Assembly (NCBI GenBank): GCA_024226535.1
Contig: JAAELP010000188.1
Span: forward strand, 1-47,960
Direction of reading: 5' to 3'
DNA: 47,960 nt
From: Planctomycetota bacterium
GTDB lineage: Bacteria > Planctomycetota > Phycisphaerae > Phycisphaerales > SM1A02
Shown: positions 1 through 9,067 of the stretch, in pieces
How the letters are laid out: each line of letters opens with the position of its first letter
Numbering within the stretch: the stretch's first letter is position 1
The notes under the pieces: generated by a model
Told to the model about the DNA's origin: nothing
Seen by the model: the letters and a program-made list of their open reading frames with translations, nothing else
The model's database searches: none
Position numbers and translations under genes: made by a program

Positions 1-3
1 ACC

Positions 4-42
4 CCTCTCCCTCCGGGAGAGGACAGCCTCGCGCAGCGAGGC
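4..42. repeat. Twin-hairpin intergenic repeat or terminator
   Basis: Two adjacent inverted repeats lie just past the stop of the minus-strand operon. The first has 8-bp arms (CCTCTCCC at 4-11 and GGGAGAGG at 15-22) with a 3-base loop. The second has 7-bp arms (26-32 and 36-42) with a 3-base loop. Similar CCCTCTCCC/GGGAGAGG hairpins followed by GTGAGGGCGAGCGGG are common dispersed elements in GC-rich bacterial genomes (recalled, not searched). At this position it could also act as a transcription end, although there is no T-tract. Confidence 0.5.
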
Positions 43-73
43 AGGTGAGGGCGAGCGGGCAAGAGTGTCCGGT

Positions 74-1318
74 TCATTCTCCGACCAGCAGCATCGCGCG
101 CTTGAGCACCAGGCGATCCTGGATCGGGCCGTGGTCGCCGGCCGTGATCTCGATGGTCAGCTCCGTCCCGGTGAGCGGGACGTTGATGGCGGCGGTGGGG
201 TGTTCGGCGTTGATCCGCGCGCGGTGGACCTCGCGGTCGTCGTCGCGAACGACGAGGTCGTAGTCACCCCAGACGCGGGAGGACTCGGGGAGGCTGCCTT
301 CGGCGGCGAAGCGCTGGCAGCCCGGCGGCAGGGCGTAGCGCACCATGACCGGACCGTCGAACACGATGCGACCGAGCCCGAGCGGGGCGCGCTCGTCAAG
401 ACGGCGCGGGGCGGGCACGACGTAGCGTGGCCCGATCGCCTCGACCCGCGCGGGATCGACGCGCCCCAGCGGCAGGAGCGCCTGCGGATCGAAGAGGATC
501 CCCACCACGTCGTCGAGCGGAACCTCGACCGGCGGCGTTCCCGGCGACGACCAGTCGGTGCTGATCCGCACGTACCCGTCGTCGGCGACGCGGAAGCGCC
601 GCGCGTCCACGAGCGTGCCATCCTGGAACCAGATGCGTCGCCCCGACGGCGAGTGCGGGCTCGTCACGAGCACGACGCTCGCGGCGCGGGCGAGGGGGAT
701 CGTCACCTCGCGCGGTTCGGCTTCGAGATCCACGAGAATGCGGATCGGATCGGTCAAGCTCTTCACGTAGCCTTCGACCCGATCACCGTTGGCGAGGACG
801 ACCACGTCCATGCGCCCGGGCGCCGGCGCCATGACCCGGGCGCCGAACGTCACCGAGGTGATTGCATCCAGCGGCACGTCGATGCGACCGATCCACGCGT
901 GCGACCAGCCGAGCACGTCTTCGACATCCGGCGCGGTGCCCGCGAGCGAGCCGGGCAAACGCTGGCCGTCGGCGAGTTGGAGCCACCCCGACGGTCCGCT
1001 CGACGTCGCCACCGGCGTGGGCACGGGCAACGGAAGCGGCCCCGCGCCGCCCCGGCGCACGACGGCGTCGGGAAGCTGACGGATGAGCGCGATGCTCTCG
1101 TCGAGCAACGATGTCTGGAGCGTCCCCTCCGCGTCCTGGTAGGCGAGCTTCAGATCGTTGATCTCGACGACGCGCACCTCGTGGACATCAAGCGCCGAAT
1201 CAATGAGCACGAACTCGTCCGACGCGGCCGACGCGGCGCACACCGCCCCCATCACGGCAACCGCGCCGCACCACCACCCCCTTCGTGCCTTCGTGCCTTG
1301 GTGCCTTCGTGCCTTCAT
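74..1318 (-). CDS. Exported hypothetical protein, NPCBM-like C-terminus
   Basis: A 414-residue protein, last in the minus-strand operon. The start ATG overlaps the previous stop by four bases (ATGA). The N-terminus (MKARRHQGTKARRG) is strongly basic, then a hydrophobic stretch ends in AASA, so it should be exported. Residues about 100-160 carry a pattern seen in planctomycete surface proteins (LADGQRLPGSL, then VPLDAITSVTFG), which recurs around residue 230. The last 90 residues (LPPGCQRF, ending near GPIQDRLVLKRAMLLVGE) resemble the galactose-binding-like NPCBM/NEW2 fold. No catalytic motif is visible. The basic n-region is encoded by an 8-base tandem repeat, so a change in copy number would shift the frame. 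Function unknown; perhaps carbohydrate or envelope binding. Confidence 0.8.
   Translation of the reverse strand: MKARRHQGTKARRGWWCGAVAVMGAVCAASAASDEFVLIDSALDVHEVRVVEINDLKLAYQDAEGTLQTSLLDESIALIRQLPDAVVRRGGAGPLPLPVPTPVATSSGPSGWLQLADGQRLPGSLAGTAPDVEDVLGWSHAWIGRIDVPLDAITSVTFGARVMAPAPGRMDVVVLANGDRVEGYVKSLTDPIRILVDLEAEPREVTIPLARAASVVLVTSPHSPSGRRIWFQDGTLVDARRFRVADDGYVRISTDWSSPGTPPVEVPLDDVVGILFDPQALLPLGRVDPARVEAIGPRYVVPAPRRLDERAPLGLGRIVFDGPVMVRYALPPGCQRFAAEGSLPESSRVWGDYDLVVRDDDREVHRARINAEHPTAAINVPLTGTELTIEITAGDHGPIQDRLVLKRAMLLVGE
1281..1316. repeat. 8-base tandem array in start of gene 74-1318
   Basis: Four units of CTTCGTGC (the third is CTTGGTGC) plus a half unit, on plus. It begins at codon 2 of the minus-strand gene ending at 74 and encodes the basic part of its signal peptide. 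Because the unit is 8 bases, gain or loss of one unit would change the reading frame. Confidence 0.9.
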
Positions 1319-2409
1319 TTCTGAAAGATCGGCAAATAACGCTTCGGCATTTGCAGAACGATGAGGCTCATCGCGGTCGAATACGCACCGCCCGCGTAGT
1401 GATCGAGCCAACCGCCATTGCTTGCCTGCTTTGACGTGAGCTCCTCCCGCACCGCGGGCCACCACTCGCTCCAGTACTCGCCGCCGGCGAGGTACATCGC
1501 CTGCACGGCGTAGTAGTGCCCGTAGTAGTAGTGGGCCTGGCCGGTGGCGACACGGTTCGGTCGCGCGTTGCGAAGCAGGTACTGGAGACCCTTGTCGATC
1601 GAGTCGTCCTCGTAGATCCCCGCGTAGAAGAGGCTCGCGACGCCCGCGGCGGTCCGGGGCCACGCGGAACCGCCGGTTTGCTTCATGTACCGGAAACCGC
1701 CATCGGCGTTCTGGCACTCGCGCACGTACTGCACGGCGCGAACGATCGTCTGCTTGGGCACCTTGATTCCCGCGTTGCGGGCCGATCGCAGGGCCATGAT
1801 CTGGCAGATCGTCACGGAGATGTCCGCGTCGTAGGGCAGGGGGTTGTAGCGCCAGCCGCCCTCCTCGTTCTGTGTACCGATGATGATGTCCACGGCCTTG
1901 ACGAGCGCCTCGCGGACGCGCTTGTCCTGCGGGTTCATCCCGTAGATCTCGCCCAGGAACAGCGTCGCGAACCCGTGCCCGTACATCGGGCCGTGCGAAG
2001 TCTCCGCCGCGAGCAGGCCCGCGTCGGTGGCGTGATCGAGGACGAACTCCAGCGCCGCGGTCACCTCGTCGCCGTACCGGCCCCGGCCGGGAAGATTGCC
2101 GTCGGCCATGAACGAGAGAGCACACAGCGCCGTGATTCCTACATGCTTTCCGTACCGCCCGCGCCCGAATGAGCCGTCGGTGTTCTGCTGACTCTGCAGA
2201 TACGTGAAGCCGCGGTCGATCGACGCGCGGACCCGCTCGTTCATCTCCTCCGCAAGCGGGTTGTTCTCAGCGCTGCGAACGACCGGATCCGCCACCTCCG
2301 CCGGCGCAGCCGACGCGGCCGGCTCCACCTCCACATCCGCCTGCCCAAGGCAAACAGACGCGCACAAGAGCATCCCCGCCATCCCTGCCATCCCCGCCAT
2401 CCCTCTCAC
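1315..2409 (-). CDS. Exported squalene-cyclase-like repeat protein
   Basis: A 364-residue exported protein of the prenyltransferase/squalene oxidase repeat (alpha-alpha toroid) type. Repeats with the pattern Q-x3-G-G/S-F/W are visible: QQNTDGSFGRG, TQNEEGGWRYN, CQNADGGFRYM and SNGGWLDHY. I do not see the catalytic DxDD of true class II terpene cyclases, so it is more likely a structural or binding member. The start is GTG at 2409: it forms GTGA with the upstream stop, is preceded by GGAGGGG at suitable distance, and adds an Arg before the hydrophobic core. The signal peptide contains MAGMAGMAGM, from a 9-base tandem repeat. Such proteins commonly end MoxR/DUF58/BatA operons in planctomycetes (family knowledge). 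Role unproven. Confidence 0.85.
   Translation of the reverse strand: MRGMAGMAGMAGMLLCASVCLGQADVEVEPAASAAPAEVADPVVRSAENNPLAEEMNERVRASIDRGFTYLQSQQNTDGSFGRGRYGKHVGITALCALSFMADGNLPGRGRYGDEVTAALEFVLDHATDAGLLAAETSHGPMYGHGFATLFLGEIYGMNPQDKRVREALVKAVDIIIGTQNEEGGWRYNPLPYDADISVTICQIMALRSARNAGIKVPKQTIVRAVQYVRECQNADGGFRYMKQTGGSAWPRTAAGVASLFYAGIYEDDSIDKGLQYLLRNARPNRVATGQAHYYYGHYYAVQAMYLAGGEYWSEWWPAVREELTSKQASNGGWLDHYAGGAYSTAMSLIVLQMPKRYLPIFQK
2371..2403. repeat. 9-base tandem repeat in signal peptide
   Basis: Nearly four units of CATCCCCGC or CATCCCTGC on plus, encoding MAG repeats at the start of the minus-strand gene 1315-2409. The unit is in frame, so copy changes would only alter signal peptide length. 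Confidence 0.85.
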
Positions 2410-3116
2410 GACGACCCCTCCTCGGCCAGACGCCGGTAGTACTCCCGCGTGAGTTCCTCGTAGAGGCTGGAGAACTTCTCGCGCCGTCCCTGAAGCAGGA
2501 CCTCGCGCACGCGCTGCGGCAGATTGCCCCACTCCGTGCGCGATTCGTCCAGGACCGTGTTGAGATCCCGCAGTGCCTCGCCCGGAGGCGCGTCCGCCCT
2601 CTCGTTGGACTCCGATCCCTGGGCCTGTGGACTTCCCTGCGCCTGCTGGGAGCGCTGCTCGCCGGGCTTCTTCTGCTGCTCCTCGCGAGACTGCGACTGC
2701 GACGAGGACGACGAGCTGCCGGAGGCGTTCTGCTTCCGGGCGGCGTCGAGCAGGAAAGCGAGCTTGTCGAGCACCTCCTCCTGGACACGCTGCGTACCGA
2801 GGCCGGTGTCGAACTCCTGGTCGAGCTGGTCGGCGGCGACACCCATCTTCCGGATCGCCACCGCGAACGCGTCGCCGATCTTCTCTTCGTTGAGCCGTCG
2901 CTGAAGCTCGCGCTCGGCGGCCTCGTCGGCGACGCGCTCCGCCGGCTTCGCCTCCTCGCCGTCCGGCTCCTCGTCGAGGCCGAGAAGCTCATCGAGGCTC
3001 GGTGGCGTGGATCGGGGAGGCGTCGCCCGGGACTCGTCGGCCTGAGCGAACGCCGGGCCCGTCGCGAGCGTCACGACACCGAGGATCACGAGATGAATCG
3101 GCGCTGTTTGCTTCAT
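2406..3116 (-). CDS. Exported low-complexity hypothetical protein
   Basis: A 236-residue protein. A signal peptide is visible (MKQTAPIHLV to GPAFAQA). A Glu/Lys-rich helical stretch (about 55-125), a Ser/Gln-rich linker (about 130-170) and a C-terminal helical part with WGNLPQRVREVLLQGRREK follow; this last pattern recurs in planctomycete proteins that sit beside DUF4175 genes (recalled). The start overlaps the DUF4175 stop by four bases (ATGA), so the two are probably translationally coupled and may act as partners. No enzymatic motif is visible. Function unknown. Confidence 0.75.
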   Translation of the reverse strand: MKQTAPIHLVILGVVTLATGPAFAQADESRATPPRSTPPSLDELLGLDEEPDGEEAKPAERVADEAAERELQRRLNEEKIGDAFAVAIRKMGVAADQLDQEFDTGLGTQRVQEEVLDKLAFLLDAARKQNASGSSSSSSQSQSREEQQKKPGEQRSQQAQGSPQAQGSESNERADAPPGEALRDLNTVLDESRTEWGNLPQRVREVLLQGRREKFSSLYEELTREYYRRLAEEGSS

Positions 3117-6100
3117 GGCTGGCCCTCGTCCGGCGGCGCCTGCTCATCGCCAGCGCCTGGCGGCGGTTCGCCGGCGCCTTGAAGTCGCTCGAGCATCTTC
3201 TCACCGAGGCGGATCAGCTCGCGCTGCATCTCGCCGAGCTCGCGCACGCGCTGCCGGCGCGTTCCGCGATCCAGGTCCTGCCGGCTGTCGACGGCTCGAG
3301 TCTCATTGTAGACCTGCTCCTGGAGGCCATGCAGGCGCTTGATCTCCGCCGGGGGCGGGATCAGCGGGGGCGGACCCGATCCCGAACCACCGCCGCCGCC
3401 GGCGTCACCTTCCTGCTCGAACGGATCCGGCGGCGCCATCGATTCCTCGAGCGCCTCGATCTGGCGCGCGATGCTGTCGGCGATCATCGCCTGCCGGTCG
3501 GTGACGTCGATGTTGACACGTCCCTCCCAGAGGCTCGTGCTCACGTCGCGTGACCAGCCGTCGATCAGGCGATGCACGAAGGCGAACACGTCGGACTCCA
3601 TGATCTCGCGCGTCGTCGTCTCGAGATCGGCGAGCCCGGTGCGGATCGTCTCCTGCGCGTTGCCGATCCGCCGCGCATCCACGAGCTGGCGACGCGACAA
3701 CTCCTCGGCGCCGGCAAGCTCGAGGGTCTCGGCCCGCACGGCGATCTGCTTCTCCGCGAGCGCCCGGTACGCCTCGATGAGCGCCTGGCGCTGCTCCTGG
3801 ACGTGCTCCTCCTCCGTCTTCTGCTCAAGCTCCTCCGCGAGTTCACGGGCCTCCTTGAGCAACTCCAGCGATCGATCTTCGGCGGCCCGAACCTCGGCCG
3901 GATCCAGCGGCTTCGCGCGGAGCGCGGTGACGGCGGCGCCTTGCGCATCGCCGGCGCGATCAAGCGTGCGCGCGATGCGCCGCGCGGGTTGACCGGCCGC
4001 CCTCGCCTCGGCGGCGACGGACTGCGTGTTCTGGTTCAGCCGGATCATCGCCCGGTCGCGTCCGGTCCACGTGTCGCGCTCCTCGGCGACCGCAAGCGAG
4101 ATCAGCTCGTTCTCCTGCACGACGATGAGCCGGTCGATCGACTCGATGAGGCTCGCGAGCTGGCGGAGCAACTCCTCGGCCCGGGCCTGGCTCGTTTCGC
4201 GCAGGTCCTCGAGCATGCGCTCCAGCGACTGCCGCGACGACTGCTGCGCGGCGCCGGCGGCCTGAAGTTGGTTCTGCTGCGCGCGCTCCGCGGCCTGTTG
4301 CATGTCACGGTCGACTTCCCGGCGTTCGCCGGTCTCCGCCGCGCTGCGCATTCCCGAGGCTGACTGCGGATCCAGCTCGTCCAGGGCAGCGGCGCGGCGG
4401 CGCATCTCCTCGATCAACCGCCGCGCCTCCGCCGGCAGCTCGAGCTGTTGCTGGACGATGCGATCCAGCTCGCTGCGCTGATCCTCGGTGAGGTCGCTGA
4501 GCTCCTGGCCGAGCGTCTCCTGCGCGAGCTGCTGAGTCTCCGACTCCAGGCGCGACTGCGCCTCGAGCAGGCTCTCGAGCTGACGCTGGACGATCCACGT
4601 GTCCTCGTCGCGATCGAGCAGCTCGATGAGGTCACCGAGCTCGTCGCGAACCTCCTGCTGTGCCTCGTCGATCTCGCGCTGCCGCTCGTCCGCGGGCTCC
4701 GCCTCCTCGCCGCGCGCGGCCTCGATCCCCTCCACCGCGCGATTCGCGGCGCGGCCGGCGTAGTCGAGCAGGTCCTGCGACTGCTGGAGCAGTTCCTCGA
4801 GTTGCGGGTCGTCGAGGCGGTTGCGGTCGAGCTGCTCACGGAGCTCGTCCACCACCTGGCGCTGGGTCCCGATGCGCTCGGCGACCTGCGCCTGGGCGCG
4901 ATCCACGCCCGGCTGCACGCCCGTCTCGCGCACGTCATCCTGGAGCTCCGCCTGCTGCGCCTCGGTGCGGATCGCGTTCTGCCGCACTGCCGAGAGCTGG
5001 CGACGGAGCTGGGCCGCGAACTCCAGCTCGCTCGTGATCCGCAGACGCCGCACCGGCGATCGAGCGGTCTCGTGACGCCGGCCGTCGATCTCGAAGAGGT
5101 CGTCGGCGACGGCGGTCAGCAGCACGAGGTCGCCTTCGCCGAGATCGAACCGGGCCAGGTCGAGCTGGTCGGTGATCCCGGCGGTCACCGCATCCACGGA
5201 ACGTTCGGGCGCGAACGCGAGCGGCTCGGGGGCGTCGGCCCCGCCCGCGGATCCCGCGGCGCGGCCTGCCCGCTGCACGGCGGCCACGAGACCGATCCGC
5301 GAGACGGCCACGTCGTCCTTCGCTTCACCCGACACGGACACGACCGCCGAGGGCAGCACTGTTTCGTCCCGCGCCGGCTCGGTGATCGTCACCGTCGGGG
5401 AAAGGTCTTCCGACGCTTCGACGCGATACTGGATCGGCTCGTTGTTGGTCAGGCCGTGGACGTCGCGCAACGCGATCGACAGCGAGCTGGTGCGCTGCAC
5501 GGGCCACGACAGCGACCATGTTCGCGTCTCGCGAGATCCGTCGCCGACGACGTCGAAGCGCGCGGCGTCGCGTGTCTGCTCGTCCGACCACACGAACGTC
5601 CGCTCGAGCCACGGCTCGCGCTCCGCAGCGCTTTCCGGCACCGGCAGCGGCTTGTTCAACTCCACGGTCAGCTCCGCGCGGGAGCCGATGAGGCTCGGGC
5701 GATCGGTGACGGAACGCTCGTCGATCCCCGGGCCGAGATCGGCCTCCATGTCCGGCACCCGTCCCTCGGCGTACGCCGGCGGCCGGACGCGGAGCGCCGC
5801 GCGGACCACCGCGGGGGGCGGAACCAGCTCGATCGACTCCGTCTCCGTCCGCGCGTCCTCCGTCGAGAAGTAGACCTCGAGGCGATCGGCGTTCGTATCC
5901 ACGAGCCGCTCGTGCACGGCCGAGCCCTGGTAGGTGAGAACAGCGGTTTGCCACGACTCGAACGCCCCGTCGCGCTCGAGCCGGTAGTGGGCGTCGACGC
6001 GGCCGTCGTCGTCGTCGATCGTCCGGTTCTGCGCCCGCAGGGCGAGGGCCTGGCCCTGCGGATGCACGCCCTCGCGCACGAGCACCTCGTGCATGAGCGA

Positions 6101-6670
6101 CGCCACGGCGGTGCGCGCCGGCCACTGCGCTCCGCCGTACGGCAGAAGCATCCGGGACAACCCCGTGGCCGCCGCGCCGGGCGAGATCAGGATGAACTGC
6201 ATCGCGATGAGGGCGACGACCGCCAGCGCGCCAACGCCGCGCCAGAGACGCGCCGGTCGCACGACCCCCGACACCGAGGCGCCCTCGAGACGACGCTCCA
6301 CGTCACGCACGCTGCGTCCGGCGAGGACGTTCGTCTGGTCGATTCCTCCCATCGCGAACTCCACGCCGGAGGCGAGACGTCCCCTGACCGAGGGGATCGA
6401 CTGCTCCACCCGCAACGCGAGCTGCGTGAGCGACGGACGGAAGATGACCGCATCGCGGAAGTACCGCGCGACGCCCGCCCCGAGCAGGCCCACGCCGGCG
6501 ATCAGGAACAGCATCCGCAACGCGCTCGGAAAACGCAGGCTGTAGTCCAGCAGGACGAGCACCACGATGGCACCGACCGTCCAGGCGAGCAACACCGCGA
6601 GACGCTGGACGATGAGCATCACGCGGGTGCGTCTCCGAAGGCGGTCGAGTTCGTCGATGATGTGCTTCAT
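3113..6670 (-). CDS. DUF4175-like giant membrane coiled-coil protein
   Basis: An 1185-residue membrane-anchored protein. Two membrane segments lie near the N-terminus (about 22-45 and 52-68) and a third near 145-165. Residues 170-530 look like beta-rich extracytoplasmic domains (for example SPTVTITEPARDETVLPSAV). From about 540 to 1110 the chain is almost continuous Glu/Gln/Arg/Leu-rich coiled coil, with a long RxxLEQ periodicity. The tail is Gly/Pro-rich. It fits the DUF4175 family of planctomycetes and proteobacteria, usually found beside VWA/BatA genes. It probably forms a long periplasmic scaffold. It is separated from the upstream VWA gene by 78 bases in which I see nothing beyond a weak ribosome site. 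Confidence 0.8.
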   Translation of the reverse strand: MKHIIDELDRLRRRTRVMLIVQRLAVLLAWTVGAIVVLVLLDYSLRFPSALRMLFLIAGVGLLGAGVARYFRDAVIFRPSLTQLALRVEQSIPSVRGRLASGVEFAMGGIDQTNVLAGRSVRDVERRLEGASVSGVVRPARLWRGVGALAVVALIAMQFILISPGAAATGLSRMLLPYGGAQWPARTAVASLMHEVLVREGVHPQGQALALRAQNRTIDDDDGRVDAHYRLERDGAFESWQTAVLTYQGSAVHERLVDTNADRLEVYFSTEDARTETESIELVPPPAVVRAALRVRPPAYAEGRVPDMEADLGPGIDERSVTDRPSLIGSRAELTVELNKPLPVPESAAEREPWLERTFVWSDEQTRDAARFDVVGDGSRETRTWSLSWPVQRTSSLSIALRDVHGLTNNEPIQYRVEASEDLSPTVTITEPARDETVLPSAVVSVSGEAKDDVAVSRIGLVAAVQRAGRAAGSAGGADAPEPLAFAPERSVDAVTAGITDQLDLARFDLGEGDLVLLTAVADDLFEIDGRRHETARSPVRRLRITSELEFAAQLRRQLSAVRQNAIRTEAQQAELQDDVRETGVQPGVDRAQAQVAERIGTQRQVVDELREQLDRNRLDDPQLEELLQQSQDLLDYAGRAANRAVEGIEAARGEEAEPADERQREIDEAQQEVRDELGDLIELLDRDEDTWIVQRQLESLLEAQSRLESETQQLAQETLGQELSDLTEDQRSELDRIVQQQLELPAEARRLIEEMRRRAAALDELDPQSASGMRSAAETGERREVDRDMQQAAERAQQNQLQAAGAAQQSSRQSLERMLEDLRETSQARAEELLRQLASLIESIDRLIVVQENELISLAVAEERDTWTGRDRAMIRLNQNTQSVAAEARAAGQPARRIARTLDRAGDAQGAAVTALRAKPLDPAEVRAAEDRSLELLKEARELAEELEQKTEEEHVQEQRQALIEAYRALAEKQIAVRAETLELAGAEELSRRQLVDARRIGNAQETIRTGLADLETTTREIMESDVFAFVHRLIDGWSRDVSTSLWEGRVNIDVTDRQAMIADSIARQIEALEESMAPPDPFEQEGDAGGGGGSGSGPPPLIPPPAEIKRLHGLQEQVYNETRAVDSRQDLDRGTRRQRVRELGEMQRELIRLGEKMLERLQGAGEPPPGAGDEQAPPDEGQP

Positions 6671-6748
6671 GCCGGGCCTGTCCCGCCTTTCTCTACCCCT
6701 ATCGGTCCCCTCGGGTTGCCCGCGAGAAGCGAGTCCTTTCCGGAGGAA

Positions 6749-9067
6749 TCAAACGAGCCGGAGCACCTTGCGCCCGATCCACTCCACGGTGAGCAGGCCC
6801 AGCACGAGCAGGAACGCGAGCGGGGTGTCCCAGATCCGCTCCCGCAGGGGATTCAGCGTGCGGACCGCGCGGTTCGGCAGCAGTTCGGGCAGGTCCGGGA
6901 TCCGTTCCGGCGCGAGCGCCTCCCCGCCCGTCGAGGACGCGAGCTGGGAGAGCAGCGCGTGGTCGGTCTCGGGTCGGCGCAGCTCGTCGTCCGGCGCGAA
7001 GACCTCCAGCGGAGCCGTCAAGTCGAGCGCTGCGAGCGAGGGATCGCTCATGCGCAGGCGGAGTGAGCCCGGCGAGTCCGGCCGGTAGGTCGCGGCGAAG
7101 CGGCTCTCGCTGTCGGCCGCGCGCCGCAGCTCGATCGAGGCCAGCGGGGTGCCGTCGTCATGCTCGAGCGTCGCGCTCACGCTGCCGCGCCGGGCGTCGA
7201 TGAGCTGTGCGTCGAGCAGACGCAACGCGATGTGCACGGGTTGACCGATCTCCACGCGACGCGGATCGACCTCCAGCGCGGCGCCCGTCTCGGCGGCGGT
7301 GAGGCTCTCGCGCCCGAGCATGCGGATCATCTGGATCCAGAACTGATCGGGGAGCAGCTCACCGCGGCCGTAGCGCCAACGCCAGATCTCGTCCGTTGCG
7401 ACGTAGATCGACTGGCCGGCGCCGTAGCGGAGGTTCACGACGATGGGCAGCGGCGCGCCGTCCACCGGTTGCACCGTCTGCGCGAGCACCTCGGCCGTCG
7501 GCTTCAACCGACCGGGCTCGATCCGCTGCGCCCACTGGAGCTGCGACCAGCCCGTGGAGGCGTCGCGCAACTCGCGCGGCCAACCGATGCCCTCGTCGCT
7601 CACCACGCGAAGCACGCCCAGCGCGTCGGCGAGGTCCGTCGGCTCGATCGTCACCGGGCGACCGATCGGCGACAGCGACAGCGATCCGCGCATGGGGAGC
7701 AGGTCGGCGAGCACGGTGCCGGTGTAGCTCTCCGGAGTGGAGTGCTCACCGCCGATCCAGAGCAGCCCCGCCCCACGTTCGGCGACGTGACCGCGGAGCA
7801 TGTCCAACTGGTCCGGCGAGAAGAAGGACGCGGGCACGTCCCCGAGCACGACGACGTCATAGCGGGCCAGCTCCTCGGGCGAGCGCGGCAGCCGCGTGAT
7901 CGGCTGGTTGCCTTCCTGTGCGAAGTCCCGGTCCGCGGAGAGGAGCATCACCGAGCAGTCGATGGACTTCTCGCGGACGAGCAGGTTCTTGAGATAGCGG
8001 TACTCCCAGCGCGGGTATCCGTCCACGAAGAGCACGCGGAGTGGGCGGTCCACGAGGTCGATCACGAACGCCTTGACGTTGTTGTCCGGGATGAGATCCG
8101 CCTCGGTCGTTTCGAGCACGACGCGCCATCGCGCCTCGCCGGCCAGCGACGGCTCGGCGGTCAGGGTGAGGCGATCGAGGTCGTCACCCGGCGCAAGCTC
8201 GAAGCGGTCGAGCGTCTCGCCGGAGAGCTCGTCCACGAGACGCACCTCGCCGCCGAGCTCGCGCACCGAGGCGCCGAAGCGGTCGATCTCGACGACGACC
8301 GGGACCTTGTCGCGAACGAACGCGCGCCGCGGCGCCTCCACCCGGCGCAGGGCGAGATCTCCGCGCGGCTCCGCGGATCCGAGGCCGACCGTGAACACCG
8401 GGATCGCCTCCGCCTGGAGCCGGCGCATCAACGCCCGGCTGGGCGGATCGGTCGTGCGCCCGTCGCTGAGCACGAGGACACCGCTGACCGGGCGCGCCGC
8501 GGCCCGTTGGAGCGCCTGGTCGAGCGCGGCAGACAGGCTCGTGCGGTCGCCGCTTGGCTCGCCCACGTCGGTGACCAGCGTCGACGCCGCGTCGGCGGCG
8601 CCGAGGTCGAACACCCCCGCGTGAAAACCGAGCCAGCGCACCTGGCGTTGCTCGGCGAGGGCGCGCCACGTCTCGTCGTGGTCACCGATGATCCGGCGAA
8701 GCTGCTCGTCACGACTCAGCGATCGACCGACACCGCCGGCATCGGTGATCGTCATCGACGCGCTGCGATCGGCGAGGATGAGCACCCAGTCCTGCTCGAC
8801 GGTCTCGCGGGGTAGCTCGAGCAAGGGGCCGCTGAGGAGGACCAGCGCCAGGAGCACCACGGCGAAGCGCAGCGCGGCGAGCGCCGCCCGCGCACCGCGC
8901 CGACCGCTGAGGCGGCGATAGCTCCACAGCGCGAGCCCGCCGCAGCCGATGACCAGCAGCGCCCAACTCCATCCCGGCCACGGATGCTCCCAGGCGATGC
9001 GGAGCTGGTCCGCGCCGGTGGGGATCGTCTCCAGGTCGAGCAGCCAACGCACCGCGGGATGGTTCAC
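6749..9067 (-). CDS. VWA and GATase1-like domain membrane protein
   Basis: A 772-residue membrane protein. Order: two N-terminal membrane segments (about 33-48 and 65-85), a VWA domain from about 100 with an intact MIDAS-type motif (ADRSASM) and VLVLSDGRTTDP, a beta domain, then a glutamine-amidotransferase-like fold (RPLRVLFVDGYPRWEYRYLKN, VVLGDVPASFF, LLWIGGEHSTPESYTG), and a C-terminal membrane segment. The GATase fold here is normally non-catalytic and used for assembly (family knowledge). The GTG start at 9067 is chosen because it forms GTGA with the BatA stop and follows GGGAGGT at good spacing. It probably binds partners through metal-dependent VWA contacts in the MoxR-driven system. 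Confidence 0.85.
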   Translation of the reverse strand: MNHPAVRWLLDLETIPTGADQLRIAWEHPWPGWSWALLVIGCGGLALWSYRRLSGRRGARAALAALRFAVVLLALVLLSGPLLELPRETVEQDWVLILADRSASMTITDAGGVGRSLSRDEQLRRIIGDHDETWRALAEQRQVRWLGFHAGVFDLGAADAASTLVTDVGEPSGDRTSLSAALDQALQRAAARPVSGVLVLSDGRTTDPPSRALMRRLQAEAIPVFTVGLGSAEPRGDLALRRVEAPRRAFVRDKVPVVVEIDRFGASVRELGGEVRLVDELSGETLDRFELAPGDDLDRLTLTAEPSLAGEARWRVVLETTEADLIPDNNVKAFVIDLVDRPLRVLFVDGYPRWEYRYLKNLLVREKSIDCSVMLLSADRDFAQEGNQPITRLPRSPEELARYDVVVLGDVPASFFSPDQLDMLRGHVAERGAGLLWIGGEHSTPESYTGTVLADLLPMRGSLSLSPIGRPVTIEPTDLADALGVLRVVSDEGIGWPRELRDASTGWSQLQWAQRIEPGRLKPTAEVLAQTVQPVDGAPLPIVVNLRYGAGQSIYVATDEIWRWRYGRGELLPDQFWIQMIRMLGRESLTAAETGAALEVDPRRVEIGQPVHIALRLLDAQLIDARRGSVSATLEHDDGTPLASIELRRAADSESRFAATYRPDSPGSLRLRMSDPSLAALDLTAPLEVFAPDDELRRPETDHALLSQLASSTGGEALAPERIPDLPELLPNRAVRTLNPLRERIWDTPLAFLLVLGLLTVEWIGRKVLRLV

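Noticed and set aside
4448..7066. 872-codon open frame on plus
   Set aside because: It is antisense to the DUF4175 and VWA genes, has a biased Arg/Leu/Glu/Ala composition with no domain, and crosses two real gene ends. GC-rich third positions keep such frames open.
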